The translations under genes were made by a program, and so were the position numbers. Positions 10,851 to 19,485 of a stretch of DNA of 64,000 nt are shown here, one piece after another. Under the pieces are notes generated by a model that saw only the letters and a list, made by a program, of their open reading frames with translations, searched no databases and was not told the origin of the DNA. Position 1 is the stretch's first letter. Each line of letters starts with the position of its first letter. This DNA comes from Unio delphinus (lineage: Eukaryota > Mollusca > Bivalvia > Unionida > Unionidae): NCBI GenBank assembly GCA_029339505.1, contig JAQISU010001239.1, positions 8,440,001-8,504,000 on the forward strand, read 5' to 3'.

Positions 10851-11313
10851 CTAATAAACCGTTCCTGGGATTCTCAGACCCTTTCCGCTGTACCATGAAT
10901 ACGGGGTTCCTGGTAGTCTTAGACCCTTTCTCTTTTTTTAAATCCTTTCCCAGTTGCCTTTTTCAACGCCATCTCTGCCTCGGTACCAACGGCTCCCAAC
11001 GCCGCCGCTTTCGCCACCTCTGGGGCAGCCGCGGAAATCAATGCTGGTATTGGAGCTAACAATGGAAATATACCACCTGATTTTATCATGTTGGCGATTG
11101 CAGCCTTCGAAAATACAATTTGAACCCCTCGCTGTTTTTTAGCGCATCATTGAAATGTTTTATTTGACGATCCGTCAATGATATTTTATGTGTACCGCCG
11201 GACATCTGCGCTGGTTTCAACGTTATTGTGGTTTCACATTCTTTAGCGGATTTTGATCGCAATTTCTTGACCTGACCATCAGTCAGCTTGACACTAACAA
11301 CACTATATGGCAT
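10851..11313 (-). pseudogene. Small pX-like capsid/core protein, frameshifted
   Basis: The ATG at 11313 opens a basic, Thr-rich N-terminal domain (SVKLTDGQVKKL, later KISLTDRQI). A one-base shift at a T run near 11113 separates it from a glycine/alanine-rich membrane-like segment (GGIFPLLAPIPALI) and a basic tail that repeats GLR(L/I)PGT. The order (basic head with LT.-Q.KL motifs, GG-rich hydrophobic segment, basic tail) is that of the small adenovirus pX-like proteins of Polintons, thought to sit beneath the capsid and help condense DNA or disrupt membranes. The repeat in the tail comes from a ~60-bp tandem duplication (10860-10930). It lies between the capsid and protease genes, as expected for morphogenesis genes. 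Confidence 0.7.
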
Positions 11314-11335
11314 TTTATTGTAAAACTATTTATGC

Positions 11336-11344
11336 TTTCAATTG
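11336..11344 (-). promoter_or_regulatory. CAATTGAAA box before the pX-like gene
   Basis: This reads CAATTGAAA on the - strand, about 22 bp before the start at 11313. The spacing is like the copy before 8219. Confidence 0.4.
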
Positions 11345-11361
11345 ATCTAATTGTGAATCGT

Positions 11362-12805
11362 TTACATATTTTCCACTGATGCATCAATAAGTCTCAATCG
11401 TCCGCCAACGCCTTCAAGTAACATTGATTTATCACTGAGAATGACAGCAACCGCTCCATAATTAGCAATAGCGCCACGAAGGACATTAGCTCTGAAGTGT
11501 ATATCAACGACGGATTGCCTTGTTAACTCAAGATGCTCCAGCGAAAAGTAGTAGATCGGATACATGGCCTTAAAATCATATTGCGATATTTGCAAATCAG
11601 TATCAACATTTTGATCACGGCCCATATATGACAGCATATGATGGTACACGCGCGCAATATGGTTTTGACCGTAATTAAGTTGTATGTCTTTGGATGGTTC
11701 CTGCTGGCCATTTATTCTCAACGAGACGTCAGTAACTCATATGACTGAGTAATTGTGAATTCACTCTTGTCATATCTTGCAACGCAATAAATATATGACG
11801 TGGAGCTGAAACGCCTAAATGTGATGCCAATTTCCATGTAAATGTACCATTGATATTTGATTGCTTGACATGTGTTGTTGTTGTTAGCCAACGTAGCAAT
11901 GATTTGCCACCCGCGTCCATAAATGATAGTAGTCGCTGTTCTGTGGTAATTGATGGGGTCATTACTGGCATCCACAAGACCAATTTAGTTAAAACGACTT
12001 TACCAGTGTCAGCATCTGGATTTGCAAGATCCGCTGAAATTCTCCAGATTGCATCATCGTCACTACCCTTTTGCACGAGTACTACTGTATGCTTCGCTCC
12101 ATAAATAACTTTTCGTACATTTCTGCAGAATCCAAATATATGATGCAACGGAATCGCACATGAAAACGATCTACGTTGTCCTGCCAACATTGCTATTCGA
12201 GTTGCAGCTCCTAGATTGTACTTGGGATCAGTATTTTTAATCATATTCTCGACATCAACAGCAGCAGTGCCAGCATTATTATTTGGTCGTCGTACAAAAA
12301 ATTGAGTGGATCCAGCGGTGTTTTTATTACATTTTGCAAACATCATAGACTGACCTGCTGATCTTGTATAATCGTCAGAATATCTTGCTAACCCAATTAT
12401 TGTTGTAGCCACATCAACATCACGTTCTATAGACTCAATCTCTTTTCCGTCAATGAGATATCTTGCACTCTCAAATAGCGACATGATACCATTATTGACT
12501 AAGCCGACTTTGGCACCATCTGGATACGGTGCTGGTACAGCAGGAGTATCAGTAAGTTGTACAAGTTCTCCTTCTACTTCGATAAACGCTTCACACGGCA
12601 AAAAGTATTTACTGGTATCATGGACTTGAAGTTCAACTCGCGATCGTAGGTCGGGTTGTATTGCATGATAGGAATAAAATTGATAATCTCGGACGGAATC
12701 GTCTCTGCGCACTGGGGCTTCCATATCAAGCGCGGGATCAGCTGTTCGTTTAAACATTATATTATTCACACTAGTGTTTTCAATTGTGAAACTCTTTGTA
12801 ATCAT
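11362..12805 (-). pseudogene. Major capsid protein (double jelly-roll type), frameshifted
   Basis: This is the Polinton major capsid protein, about 480 codons, which would form the hexon-like shell. The start at 12805 overlaps the stop of the pVI-like gene by four bases (ATGA), a tight operon-like arrangement. N-terminal text is beta-rich with conserved phrases such as EAFIEVEGELV, then RYLIDGKEIES and CAIPLHHIFGF. A single-base shift near 11725-11735 moves the last 119 codons (starting RINGQQEP) into another frame. These carry the typical tail with YPIYYFSLEHLE. Capsid identity rests on this sequence style, gene position and the parallel remnant in element 2 (28.1-29.3 kb), which preserves the same blocks. 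No other break was seen. Confidence 0.85.
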
Positions 12806-13296
12806 CGTCGTTTTCGTTTTCGTTTCAAACCACTTCCTGCTATCGCGTTCATGATATCGCAATCTGTTACCGGCGAAGCCGTCAATGGCGACGGAGTCAC
12901 CGAAGCAGCCAACGACGCTAGTTTTTCTTCCACTGCGCTATTTATTGCTTTGCTGATTTTTGCAGGCATCACTGTCGTTGATGGCAGCACTGGTGGTTTC
13001 ACCACCGACTTCGTCGCTGTTGGTTTCTTTCGCACCAATGATGTTATTTTATCTTTCGCGGCAGAAAATGCCTTTCCGGCAAAATTTCCAACAGCGCTGA
13101 TTCCCTTATCACGAATTATATCAATGGCTTTCATTGATAATTGTTTAGCTAGCGGCGCTGTTTTTGGGGCTATTCTTGTAAATAACCCCGCGATGGTACT
13201 GCCGAGACCATATCCGTACCACGCGCGGTAAACAGGCAATCGTGAGTTCACCACGTAGACGCTTACGGGTTTATCATGGTTGTAGTGTATGATCAT
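12802..13296 (-). CDS. pVI/minor capsid-like protein
   Basis: This is an intact 164-codon gene directly upstream of the major capsid gene. It has a short beta-like head, a glycine-rich start of an amphipathic helix (YGYGLGSTIAGLF), a long helical Ala/Lys-rich body, a Pro/Thr/Val-rich linker and a strongly basic end (GSGLKRKRKRR) that could bind DNA or act as a nuclear import signal. Polintons and adenoviruses carry such a protein (pVI) inside the shell. It is cleaved by the viral protease and disrupts membranes at entry. The assignment is by position and composition, not by catalytic residues. A similar start (LGDAVCGLF) precedes the capsid remnant in element 2. Confidence 0.7.
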   Translation of the reverse strand: MIIHYNHDKPVSVYVVNSRLPVYRAWYGYGLGSTIAGLFTRIAPKTAPLAKQLSMKAIDIIRDKGISAVGNFAGKAFSAAKDKITSLVRKKPTATKSVVKPPVLPSTTVMPAKISKAINSAVEEKLASLAASVTPSPLTASPVTDCDIMNAIAGSGLKRKRKRR

Positions 13297-13316
13297 CTTG
13301 TTTTAAAACTAGTAGT

Positions 13317-13326
13317 TTTTCAATTA
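13317..13326 (-). promoter_or_regulatory. TAATTGAAAA box before the pVI-like gene
   Basis: This reads TAATTGAAAA on the - strand, 20 bp before the start at 13296, and overlaps the stop codon of the small gene upstream. Confidence 0.4.
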
Positions 13327-13472
13327 GTGAATTGCGAAGCCGCCATTGAAAACTCTTTGAGTAATCGCTTGCGATCAATCGCTAAAGCCATAGGATTTTC
13401 ATCATAACCATGAGCGTCTCTGTGATTTTCAACTAATTCAGCAATGAGTTCTCGATATACATCAATGTCCAT
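13320..13472 (-). CDS. Small hypothetical protein of element 1 (50 aa)
   Basis: This is a short intact frame with ATG at 13472 and stop at 13322-13320, charged and probably helical (starts MDIDVYRELIAEL, ends SMAASQFTN). It fills the gap between the coiled-coil gene and the pVI-like gene in the same orientation, 30 bp after the stop of the former. No family is recognised. It could be a real small virion protein or a detached tail of the neighbouring gene. Confidence 0.4.
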   Translation of the reverse strand: MDIDVYRELIAELVENHRDAHGYDENPMALAIDRKRLLKEFSMAASQFTN

Positions 13473-13502
13473 GATAATCGTCTACAGATATCAGCCGCTT
13501 CA

Positions 13503-14266
13503 TTAATTATCTCGAAGGAGTTGTTTCCGGCTCAAGTGGTTTCCAATCGAATATCCGCTAGCATTAACTTTTTTAGTTGTACCAGTTTTATCATACTCAT
13601 CAATTCCCTTTCTAAATTCTTTATATCCCAATTCTCTTTTATTTAGAAGTCCAATCCCCTTATTCGTTTTATACAACCAATCGGCCCATTCATCTCGGTT
13701 TATTCTACTGTTTTTATACTCGTCTTTTAAAAAGTCCTTTCTGGAATGAAAGCTTTGGGCGGCAAAATTACCAAAAACTTATAATGTTCGGGTTTTATTA
13801 ATTCAAATCGTTTGATTTGTGTTATAGCATTTTCAGTGAGTTTGTCAATAAAGGGAACACCTCTTGGGGTGACACCAACAGGTTGTGGTTCAGGTGCAGA
13901 ATCATCAATATCAGCTAATCGTTCATACTCGTGTTGGGTTTTTATATCACTGGATAGCTGTTGTATCCCTGCGCGTGTTTGTTCGGTCTCGGCTGCTATC
14001 TTTTCAAGCGTATCAAGCAGCGGCGCCTTTGTTGCTCGTTCTTTTTCAGGAATATCTCCGTATATCGCTGCTTCAGTTAACTTTTTCACATCTTTGGTCG
14101 CACTTGTTATCGGAGTAAACAGTTGTTCACTTGACACAGAAAAGTCAGTTTGCATTTGTTGTCGTTGTTGAAGTTTCTCGCGAAGTCTGTCTCGAACCGG
14201 TATAAACTTTTTAATTGCTACTAGCCGCTCTCGGGCTAATCTAGTTGTAAGCGATTCACCTACCAT
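13503..14266 (-). pseudogene. Coiled-coil protein of Polinton type, frameshifted
   Basis: The frame opens at 14266 with MVGESLTTRLARERL and is strongly helical and charged for about 120 residues (coiled coil, including KLQQRQQMQ and a TEQTRAGIQQL heptad-like block). It then has a Pro-rich joint and a globular C-terminus. An indel near 13735 puts the last ~75 codons in another frame, where segments such as NRDEWADWL and TNKGIG remain. The stop is at 13505-13503. A long N-terminal coiled coil with a conserved C-terminal domain is characteristic of one of the uncharacterised structural proteins common to animal Polintons. Its function is not known. It heads the leftward block of structural genes. 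Confidence 0.6.
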
Positions 14267-14285
14267 ATATTGTTTGTGAACAGAG

Positions 14286-14295
14286 TTTTCAAATG
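14286..14295 (-). promoter_or_regulatory. CATTTGAAAA box before the coiled-coil gene
   Basis: This is a one-mismatch version of the CAATTGAAAA box, 19 bp before the start at 14266. It lies in the 90-bp gap from which this gene and the + strand gene at 14357 diverge. Confidence 0.35.
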
Positions 14296-14356
14296 TGAAA
14301 CCCGGAGGGTTTCAACGTGAAGACTATATCACAATTAAAGGCCGAGTTATCAAATA

Positions 14357-14635
14357 ATGTACCATCAAGCTAAAGTATTCATCTCCGACAAGGTTAAACT
14401 GTACGACGCTATCCGCGAATGGTTCAGAAATAACATCGCTGGGGGTTTCAGAATTGTAATATCTGAGATCGGCGATGAACTATTTTTGTTAACCTCGCGG
14501 CAACAACAACAACTACGTAAAAATGGAGGCGTCGCGGTGATTACTTGCTACCACGACCAGATCATCCAGTACGCACATAACTGCATGAGCCAACCCAAAC
14601 TGTTGAGAATTCTTTCAGGAGAAAATCCTATGTAA
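14357..14635 (+). CDS. Small hypothetical protein of element 1 (92 aa)
   Basis: This is an intact + strand gene in an otherwise leftward block, diverging from the coiled-coil gene. The protein is compact, with alternating helix and strand (FRNNIAGGFRIVISEIGDEL, then LLTSRQQQQLRKNGG, then AVITCYHDQIIQYAH). It has no membrane segment or known motif. The pattern is reminiscent of a small regulatory or nucleic-acid-binding fold, but nothing identifies it. Being unbroken in an element where most genes are broken may be chance for a short gene. A weak CAATTAAAG sequence lies 16 bp upstream. It ends facing the gene at 14726. Confidence 0.55.
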   Translation: MYHQAKVFISDKVKLYDAIREWFRNNIAGGFRIVISEIGDELFLLTSRQQQQLRKNGGVAVITCYHDQIIQYAHNCMSQPKLLRILSGENPM

Positions 14636-14637
14636 CA

Positions 14638-14725
14638 AGTAAAGTGTTACAAAAAACGCTAAAAAAAAAATAAATTTTCAGTAAAAAATTTACTGAAAGT
14701 CTATTTTAAAGTAACGCCCACGTGG
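14638..14725. terminator. Convergent 3' ends with hairpin and AATAAA-like signals
   Basis: Two genes converge here. The 88-bp gap is A-rich and contains AAAATAAATTT followed by a short inverted repeat (TTTCAGTAAA-AAATTTACTGAAA). This could serve as a polyadenylation or termination signal for both, but it is a sequence-only guess. Confidence 0.35.
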
Positions 14726-15082
14726 TTAGGATACTGGTTTTTTCTCGTTTAATATTTTTCTAAGATCACGAACCTTAGAACTAATTTCAGTTCGTTTTTG
14801 ATACTCTTGGCCGAGCTTTTGACGTATTGCTTCAACTGTGCTAAATAGCGTTATAAATGCATTAATGTCGTTACCGTACAAACAGGCATTGATGGACTTT
14901 TGAATTCCTTTCACGAGCCTGTACATCTTAGGTAAAACATAACAACTCTTACTAGACTGATACTCAATGTCTTCATATTCTGAGGTAATCCTGTCGCAGT
15001 CGAGATCTTCAGATAATACTATCCCTCGATTCTGCAAATTTGAAATTTCAGCGATTATGGCATTTACATCTTGGATATCCAT
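14726..15082 (-). CDS. Hypothetical helical protein of element 1 (118 aa)
   Basis: This is an intact frame that starts MDIQDVNAIIAEIS and ends in a Lys/Glu-rich helix (EYQKRTEISSKVRDLRKIL). The whole protein looks helical, with a possible coiled coil over the last 40 residues and two Cys in the middle, and no membrane segment. No family is recognised. It lies at the outer end of the leftward gene block and borders a gene-free stretch. It could be an early or structural protein of the element. Confidence 0.5.
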   Translation of the reverse strand: MDIQDVNAIIAEISNLQNRGIVLSEDLDCDRITSEYEDIEYQSSKSCYVLPKMYRLVKGIQKSINACLYGNDINAFITLFSTVEAIRQKLGQEYQKRTEISSKVRDLRKILNEKKPVS

Positions 15083-15640
15083 ATTTTTATAGTATACTGT
15101 ATCTCTAATTTTAAAAAAAATGCTAATTAAATGTATAAATTATGAGCGGTTATTCATTCATGAGTCCCTTATTCAGGCCTTTGTGTCTTTGTTAGGGTCT
15201 TTCTTTGGGCCGGCAATCCATTCTGGCCTTGTGACCCTAACACCGTTTTTATTAGCCGGTAGCCCATTCTGTGCTACTCTTTGGGGTTCCTCATGTGAAT
15301 GTAGAGCTTTTTGCATCAATTTATACCATTTTTTTTTACACCCATTTACTTTGACAAACACATAATCTCCGGCGAGGGGTCTAGCTTAGCAAACACTGAA
15401 TTAGATCTCTCAGAAGGTATATGTTTGAATGGGTGTTCTTGTGACGTGGGCGTGGTCAAACCAAACCAACAATTGCAACCCATGAAATCAAATTCATGGT
15501 TGCATGAGTTGGAAAAAACCCAACCCACGCTACCAAAAATGTGATAGCATGAGTTGCAATGTTGGTTTGGTTGAGGGGTTCGCCCTCCCGCCCCCAAATT
15601 AATAGAAAAAAACATCTTTCGTTTAACCATCAAATAATGT
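15083..15640. other. Gene-free stretch, probably an inserted repeat
   Basis: No element gene is evident. The - strand between 15633 and 15173 stays open for long stretches but its text is low-complexity and Cys/His-rich by composition. Internal direct repeats of the CAACC/GGTTGG type and a tRNA-like head at its - strand upstream end (15719-15641) suggest a SINE-like or satellite-derived insertion in the - orientation. Confidence 0.35.
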
Positions 15641-15719
15641 ATTTGCTATGGGGACCGAACACGTAGTTGATAGACCTGTGTTTACAAGACAAACACGCTA
15701 CCGTTTAGACTACGGAACT
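15641..15719 (-). tRNA. tRNA-Thr(TGT)-like sequence, degenerate
   Basis: On the - strand, A-box-like (TAGTCTAAACGGTAGCG) and B-box-like (TGTTCGGTCCC) blocks have tRNA spacing. Between them is an anticodon-arm candidate with loop CTTGTAA, giving anticodon TGT, with one stem mismatch. The acceptor and T stems do not pair properly, so this is a pseudo-tRNA or the head of a tRNA-derived SINE, not a working gene. Confidence 0.35.
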
Positions 15720-15908
15720 GTCATACGAAATAGATTTTTTAATATATATATCTTCTGATTATACTTAACAATAAGAGATTTTTAAAATAGACAATTTTAC
15801 TGTATCCACAGAAATTTCATAGTATTTAGGAAATAAAATAAGTACACAAAAAAAATAATCTAACTGTTGTTTAAAATATCATGTCAATAGTATTCTGGGT
15901 TTTTTCAG

Positions 15909-16376
15909 TGACGCATGCATGCGTCAGTGTACCGATCAATATAAAACAGAAGTACGTTTGTACTGAAAGCCACGCATGCCTGCGTCAGTGAAATACCGAT
16001 CAATATAGAGGAGGCTAACAATATAACCTGACATGTATACTTAACAATAAGAGCGTTTTCACTGTATTTAAATGTAATATATAAAAATGCATACAGGAAA
16101 AAGGAAAATAAACTACTTTTACACACAGAAAAATACAACTCGCACGTAGAAGATAGTAATTGTACAGTCACGTACCCGCGTCAATGAAATACGATTGATT
16201 AGCAGTCTACATTTATAATGTGTGCACTGATATAATTATAAAGTATTTATCAGTCTATCTATCTGGTTTTAATAAGTTGTGAAAACATCAATTACGTAAC
16301 ACACAAGTCGATTCTAAAACAGCATGTAATTTCGATGTTATAAATATAAATCTCCACAGTCACGTGTCCGCGTCAA
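15909..16376. repeat. Four dispersed copies of a GC-rich palindromic motif
   Basis: An exact 18-bp palindrome TGACGCATGCATGCGTCA at 15909-15926 is followed by three diverged versions at 15971-15990, 16165-16186 and 16357-16376, all with an ACG...GCGTCA core. The first two are followed at near-equal distance by ACCGATCAATATA. They sit in the only large gene-free part of element 1 that is not near its ends. Such islands could be protein-binding sites, for replication or transcription, but nothing proves this. Confidence 0.55.
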
Positions 16377-16592
16377 ATAGCAGCATGGATTACATTTCAA
16401 TCATGCGACATAACTCTGTCATGCAACTTTATCACTGGATGATTTATCACTGGATGATTTATCTCCTTTGATATATGAAAATTGTATCCTGTGTGCTGTC
16501 TTTTTTGACAGAGCTGATTTCTGTATTCCTTCTGCAACAAATCGTATTGAAGACCTACAAATATCGAAATATCTACTGGCTTCATTTATTTA
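16377..16592. other. Intergenic, no gene recognised
   Basis: This is AT-rich sequence with a 14-bp tandem repeat (TCACTGGATGATTTA twice near 16435). No gene is seen. Confidence 0.4.
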
Positions 16593-16958
16593 TTAAAAGA
16601 TTCTCTCTTCATTATTTTCTAAATCAAATGATTTGACCCCCCTAGGGCGTTTTGAGTGCCTACAAGCGTTGCTTTTTAAAAGGTTATCGCGTTGCGAGAT
16701 GGATTGTAAATTTGAAGAATGGTTATCAATCTTAATGCCATTTTTATGATCGATAACAAAACCATCTTTGATTGGTCCATGAAATACTTCATAGATTATT
16801 ATGTGATTAAGATATTTCTTCTTCCCGGCACCAAACGTCAATCATCCCATATTATTTACCCGTCCAACCGGTTTCTTTAGTCTGCAATTTCTAACAACAC
16901 CATCATGGGATGCTTCATAATTGACAAGCACCGGATGGGGTCTGAAGTCTTGGCTCAT
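16593..16958 (-). pseudogene. NUMOD4-HNH homing endonuclease remnant
   Basis: The frame starts at ATG 16958 with an N-terminal NUMOD4-like segment (NYEASHDGVVRN) and continues into a compact HNH domain. That domain has the Asp-His pair of VIDHKNG and the Asn-rich helix NHSSNLQSISQRDNL, typical of group-I-intron or phage-type HNH homing enzymes that nick DNA. One in-frame TGA (16844-16842) interrupts it; all else is in frame to the stop at 16593. It is convergent to nothing and lies head-to-head with the polymerase-like remnant, whose N-terminal half is missing. Homing endonucleases commonly invade or flank polymerase genes, so this may mark an old intron or invasion. It was probably inactive or near-inactive when it decayed. 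Confidence 0.75.
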
Positions 16959-17099
16959 TTATATAATAATAATACTTGTCTAATTTATATCTGCTTTAAT
17001 TATAAGTCTATTAATGTAGTCTTGAGGGGTTTTGATGACTTTGTCATTGAACGGGTCATTGATTCGATTGTCATAGTAGCGTTTTAGTTGTCTGTATCG

Positions 17100-18412
17100 T
17101 TTGCCGCAACAATTGAGACATAATTGTTACTTCGCAGCACTGAAAACGACACGGATACGTTTGATCAGTTTCTAAGACCAAACGGTGAATTATACCGCAC
17201 TGAAGCATTTCACAACAAAATGAAAAAACAGCTAGTGGGTTTTTAACGGTGGGCGACGGAGTAGCCAGTGGCGAAGCCATAAATAATGAAATTGTCAACG
17301 ATGAACAATTATTGACAAACTGTTTTACAATCCCGTCGGTTGCAGCTCATTTTGCGAGAATCAAAAACGCATAGAAACCAACACGCGCAGAATTCTTGCC
17401 AGACATTGAGGCTAGTTGTTTAGAATTTAATCATGGCGGTTTATGAAATGGAGAGTGTACTGAGTATTTTAAACGATTTGGACACCCCGTACATGAAATG
17501 ACTCGTGTTGCAATTAATGGGCCGCTGCCTGATTTCGATTTAACTGGATTCGCTCGTGTAGTATCATTTGAATTCGCAGCAGGACTTCATCGCGCTTGTT
17601 ATATTTGGATTGGTAGACACATGTCTGAAAAGAAGTAGCTGCCAATAGCGCTATTACGATTCATGATTGATACAAAAATGTTAATTTCGCTGACGGTGAG
17701 TGAAGCAATTATATCATATCGGAAACAAACCAATGTCTGGTTACCAGAACCAGAAAGTCTTGATAGTATAATTGACGAATCCAGAAAACATATTGATGCC
17801 GACGAAAAATATATCATTGAGTGGTCCAAACGGGTATTTAATCAACGAAACAACGAAGCAAAAGATATCGGCAGAAGAATAATTGGAAAATTAACTCAGG
17901 GAGGGAAAAAATGTGACTACAAAAGATATTCTTCACGGTTGATTATAGATATCACCGAATATGACTTTGTAATCGCGGATTCAGTATCTAAAAATATATA
18001 TGTTGATCGTAAGGATGCTTTCTTGTCCGATGAAACAAAATTGGGTACAATTGTTACTTATAACGATGGACACAGTTATTCTTATACACATTTGAGGTCG
18101 TCTATGCTGGGTTATGCTTGTATTAATTTATTTTCAATGACAAAAAGATTTCCTGACACTGCGGTTAGAGTTGCCGTTGATTCATTTTACATTAAAAGCA
18201 AGTACAGTTGCGCAGTTGCTGAATTCACTAATTCGGATGAAAGTTGGGGATCATGGAGAATTAAAAAAGAAATGCTGCGTGATTATTATAAATCAGCAGA
18301 CGTTGAAATTAAAAGTAATTACTTACGCGGTGATCATTTATCAGAGCGTTCTAATGCACCACCGATATCCAATCCAATTTGTAGATATAAAACTGTTTAT
18401 TTAAACGGCTGA
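17100..18412 (+). pseudogene. Polymerase-like region of the polymerase-helicase-HNH protein
   Basis: A decayed frame leads into the helicase. From about 17100 to 17240 a piece in another frame (RPNGELYRTEAFHNKM) is followed by one frame running through TAG 17372, TGA 17444, TAG 17636 and TGA 18410. The clean segment at 17663-18412 has MIDTKMLISLTVSEAI near its start, NEAKDIGRRIIGKL in the middle, and LRSSMLGYACI followed by VRVAVDSFYI. That last phrase could be a variant of the D-(T)-D-S catalytic motif of family B polymerases, with the first Asp missing or replaced. The exonuclease half is absent and only the C-terminal half remains. It could instead be another nucleic-acid enzyme. The fusion to an SF1 helicase in the same frame is what makes polymerase the favoured reading. 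Confidence 0.5.
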
Positions 18413-19290
18413 GGCGGGTCGGGAAAAACGACTCGGGCGATTAAATTATATAGTGGGAAAAATCCTACGGATTTCACAAACATGATTGTGCTGACACCGA
18501 CCCATAGATTAGCGCGAGAGATAAAACAACGAAACGTTGAAGCTTGCACTTATCACAGTTTTTTTCGATACAACGGCGACAAATGGACCCCTGAACGAAT
18601 GGGTGAAACATTCATCCACGCGGATGAGATATGTAGGGTTTTGTTAGATGTATTAAAAATGTTTCTTGATTGGTTGCTGCAAAAGAATACAGCGATGATA
18701 ATGTGTGGAGATCATGGCCAACCACCACCATTTGTCGGCGGGGGTCCACATGATTGGTTAAAAGCGTTTGTTGACTATTATGAAGAAATCGATACCGACT
18801 ATAGGGCACTTGATGAACAATTACGCGAGGTCAAGAAATTAATTAGATTACAACCGGATAGAATCCAATGTGAAATAATCAGAGAAATAATTCCTGAAAC
18901 TCCAATGGAGGAATTTTGGGAAGCATGGAGACCAAACGATTTTGTAGTGGCAAGTAGAAAGATAGTCAGAGACACACTTCAGACAAAGTTGTTTAAGCTT
19001 CACAAAGAAAAATTCCCAATGCGCCCAGTGCCGCTGTGTTATAGACCCTATGATACACGGCGACAGAATATTGAAGTTGAAATTCCAGGACGTGTGACTT
19101 CGTCAGGACCCGAAAGACAAACACTAGTGTTAAATGATATTGTGCTGGTTGATATCAGTGTTGTCGAAGAATTGTTTTCGATGATGACACCACAATGGAT
19201 GATGCTAGCATCGTTGATGTTAAAATTATTGATAAAAAACTATCCAGTTACAAACAACAAGACAAAAAAAACCGAGAATTTGACATTGAT
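18413..19290 (+). pseudogene. SF1 helicase domain, C-terminal motifs missing
   Basis: Directly after the TGA at 18410 comes a Walker A motif (GGSGKTT), then motif Ia (MIVLTPTHRLAREI) and the SF1 motif III region (MIMCGDHGQPPPF), followed by YRALDEQLREVKKL and a DNA-binding middle part to about 19170. These identify a superfamily 1 (Pif1/RecD-like) helicase, which would unwind the element's DNA during replication. The Walker B region (FIHADEI) lacks the preceding hydrophobic strand, as if damaged by a small deletion. Motifs V and VI are not found: the frame degenerates near 19190 and the HNH domain begins almost at once, implying an internal deletion. The same frame continues from the polymerase-like part, so one multidomain protein is likely. 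Confidence 0.7.
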
Positions 19291-19485
19291 GCTGAATTAA
19301 TAATCACTTTGAAGCAACAACAGAATAATCACTGCGCGAGTTGCAATTGTATAATGCGTTGGCAGTATTCGGATAAAGATCCTCGCCAATTTACCGTAGA
19401 CAGAAAAAATAACAGTCTCGGTCATGTCAGAAACAATGTGATCTTGACTTGTCTTGAGTGCAACAGACGCAACGGCGCTAGTTAA
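19195..19485 (+). pseudogene. C-terminal HNH/zinc endonuclease domain
   Basis: This 96-codon piece is in another frame than the helicase. It holds two CxxC pairs (CASC and CLEC) around a TVDRKNNS...NNV core. That is an HNH nuclease fold stabilised by zinc, similar to recombination endonuclease VII-type domains. It was probably the last domain of the polymerase-helicase protein, now put out of frame by the lesion near 19190. Its role could be nicking at replication origins or resolving branched DNA. The stop overlaps the integrase stop (on the opposite strand) by eight bases, giving convergent ends. Confidence 0.7.

Noticed and set aside
12656..13231. 191-codon + strand frame
   Set aside because: Antisense shadow of the pVI-like and capsid genes, whose - strand proteins have clear features.
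8242..14295. CAATTGAAAA-like text inside the capsid gene near 12775
   Set aside because: It encodes residues of the capsid N-terminus and lies downstream of the start, so it was not counted as a promoter copy.
15905..16171. 88-codon - strand frame with hydrophobic stretches
   Set aside because: It covers the palindromic motif copies and AT-rich DNA, has no motif and no homologue in element 2; probably chance.
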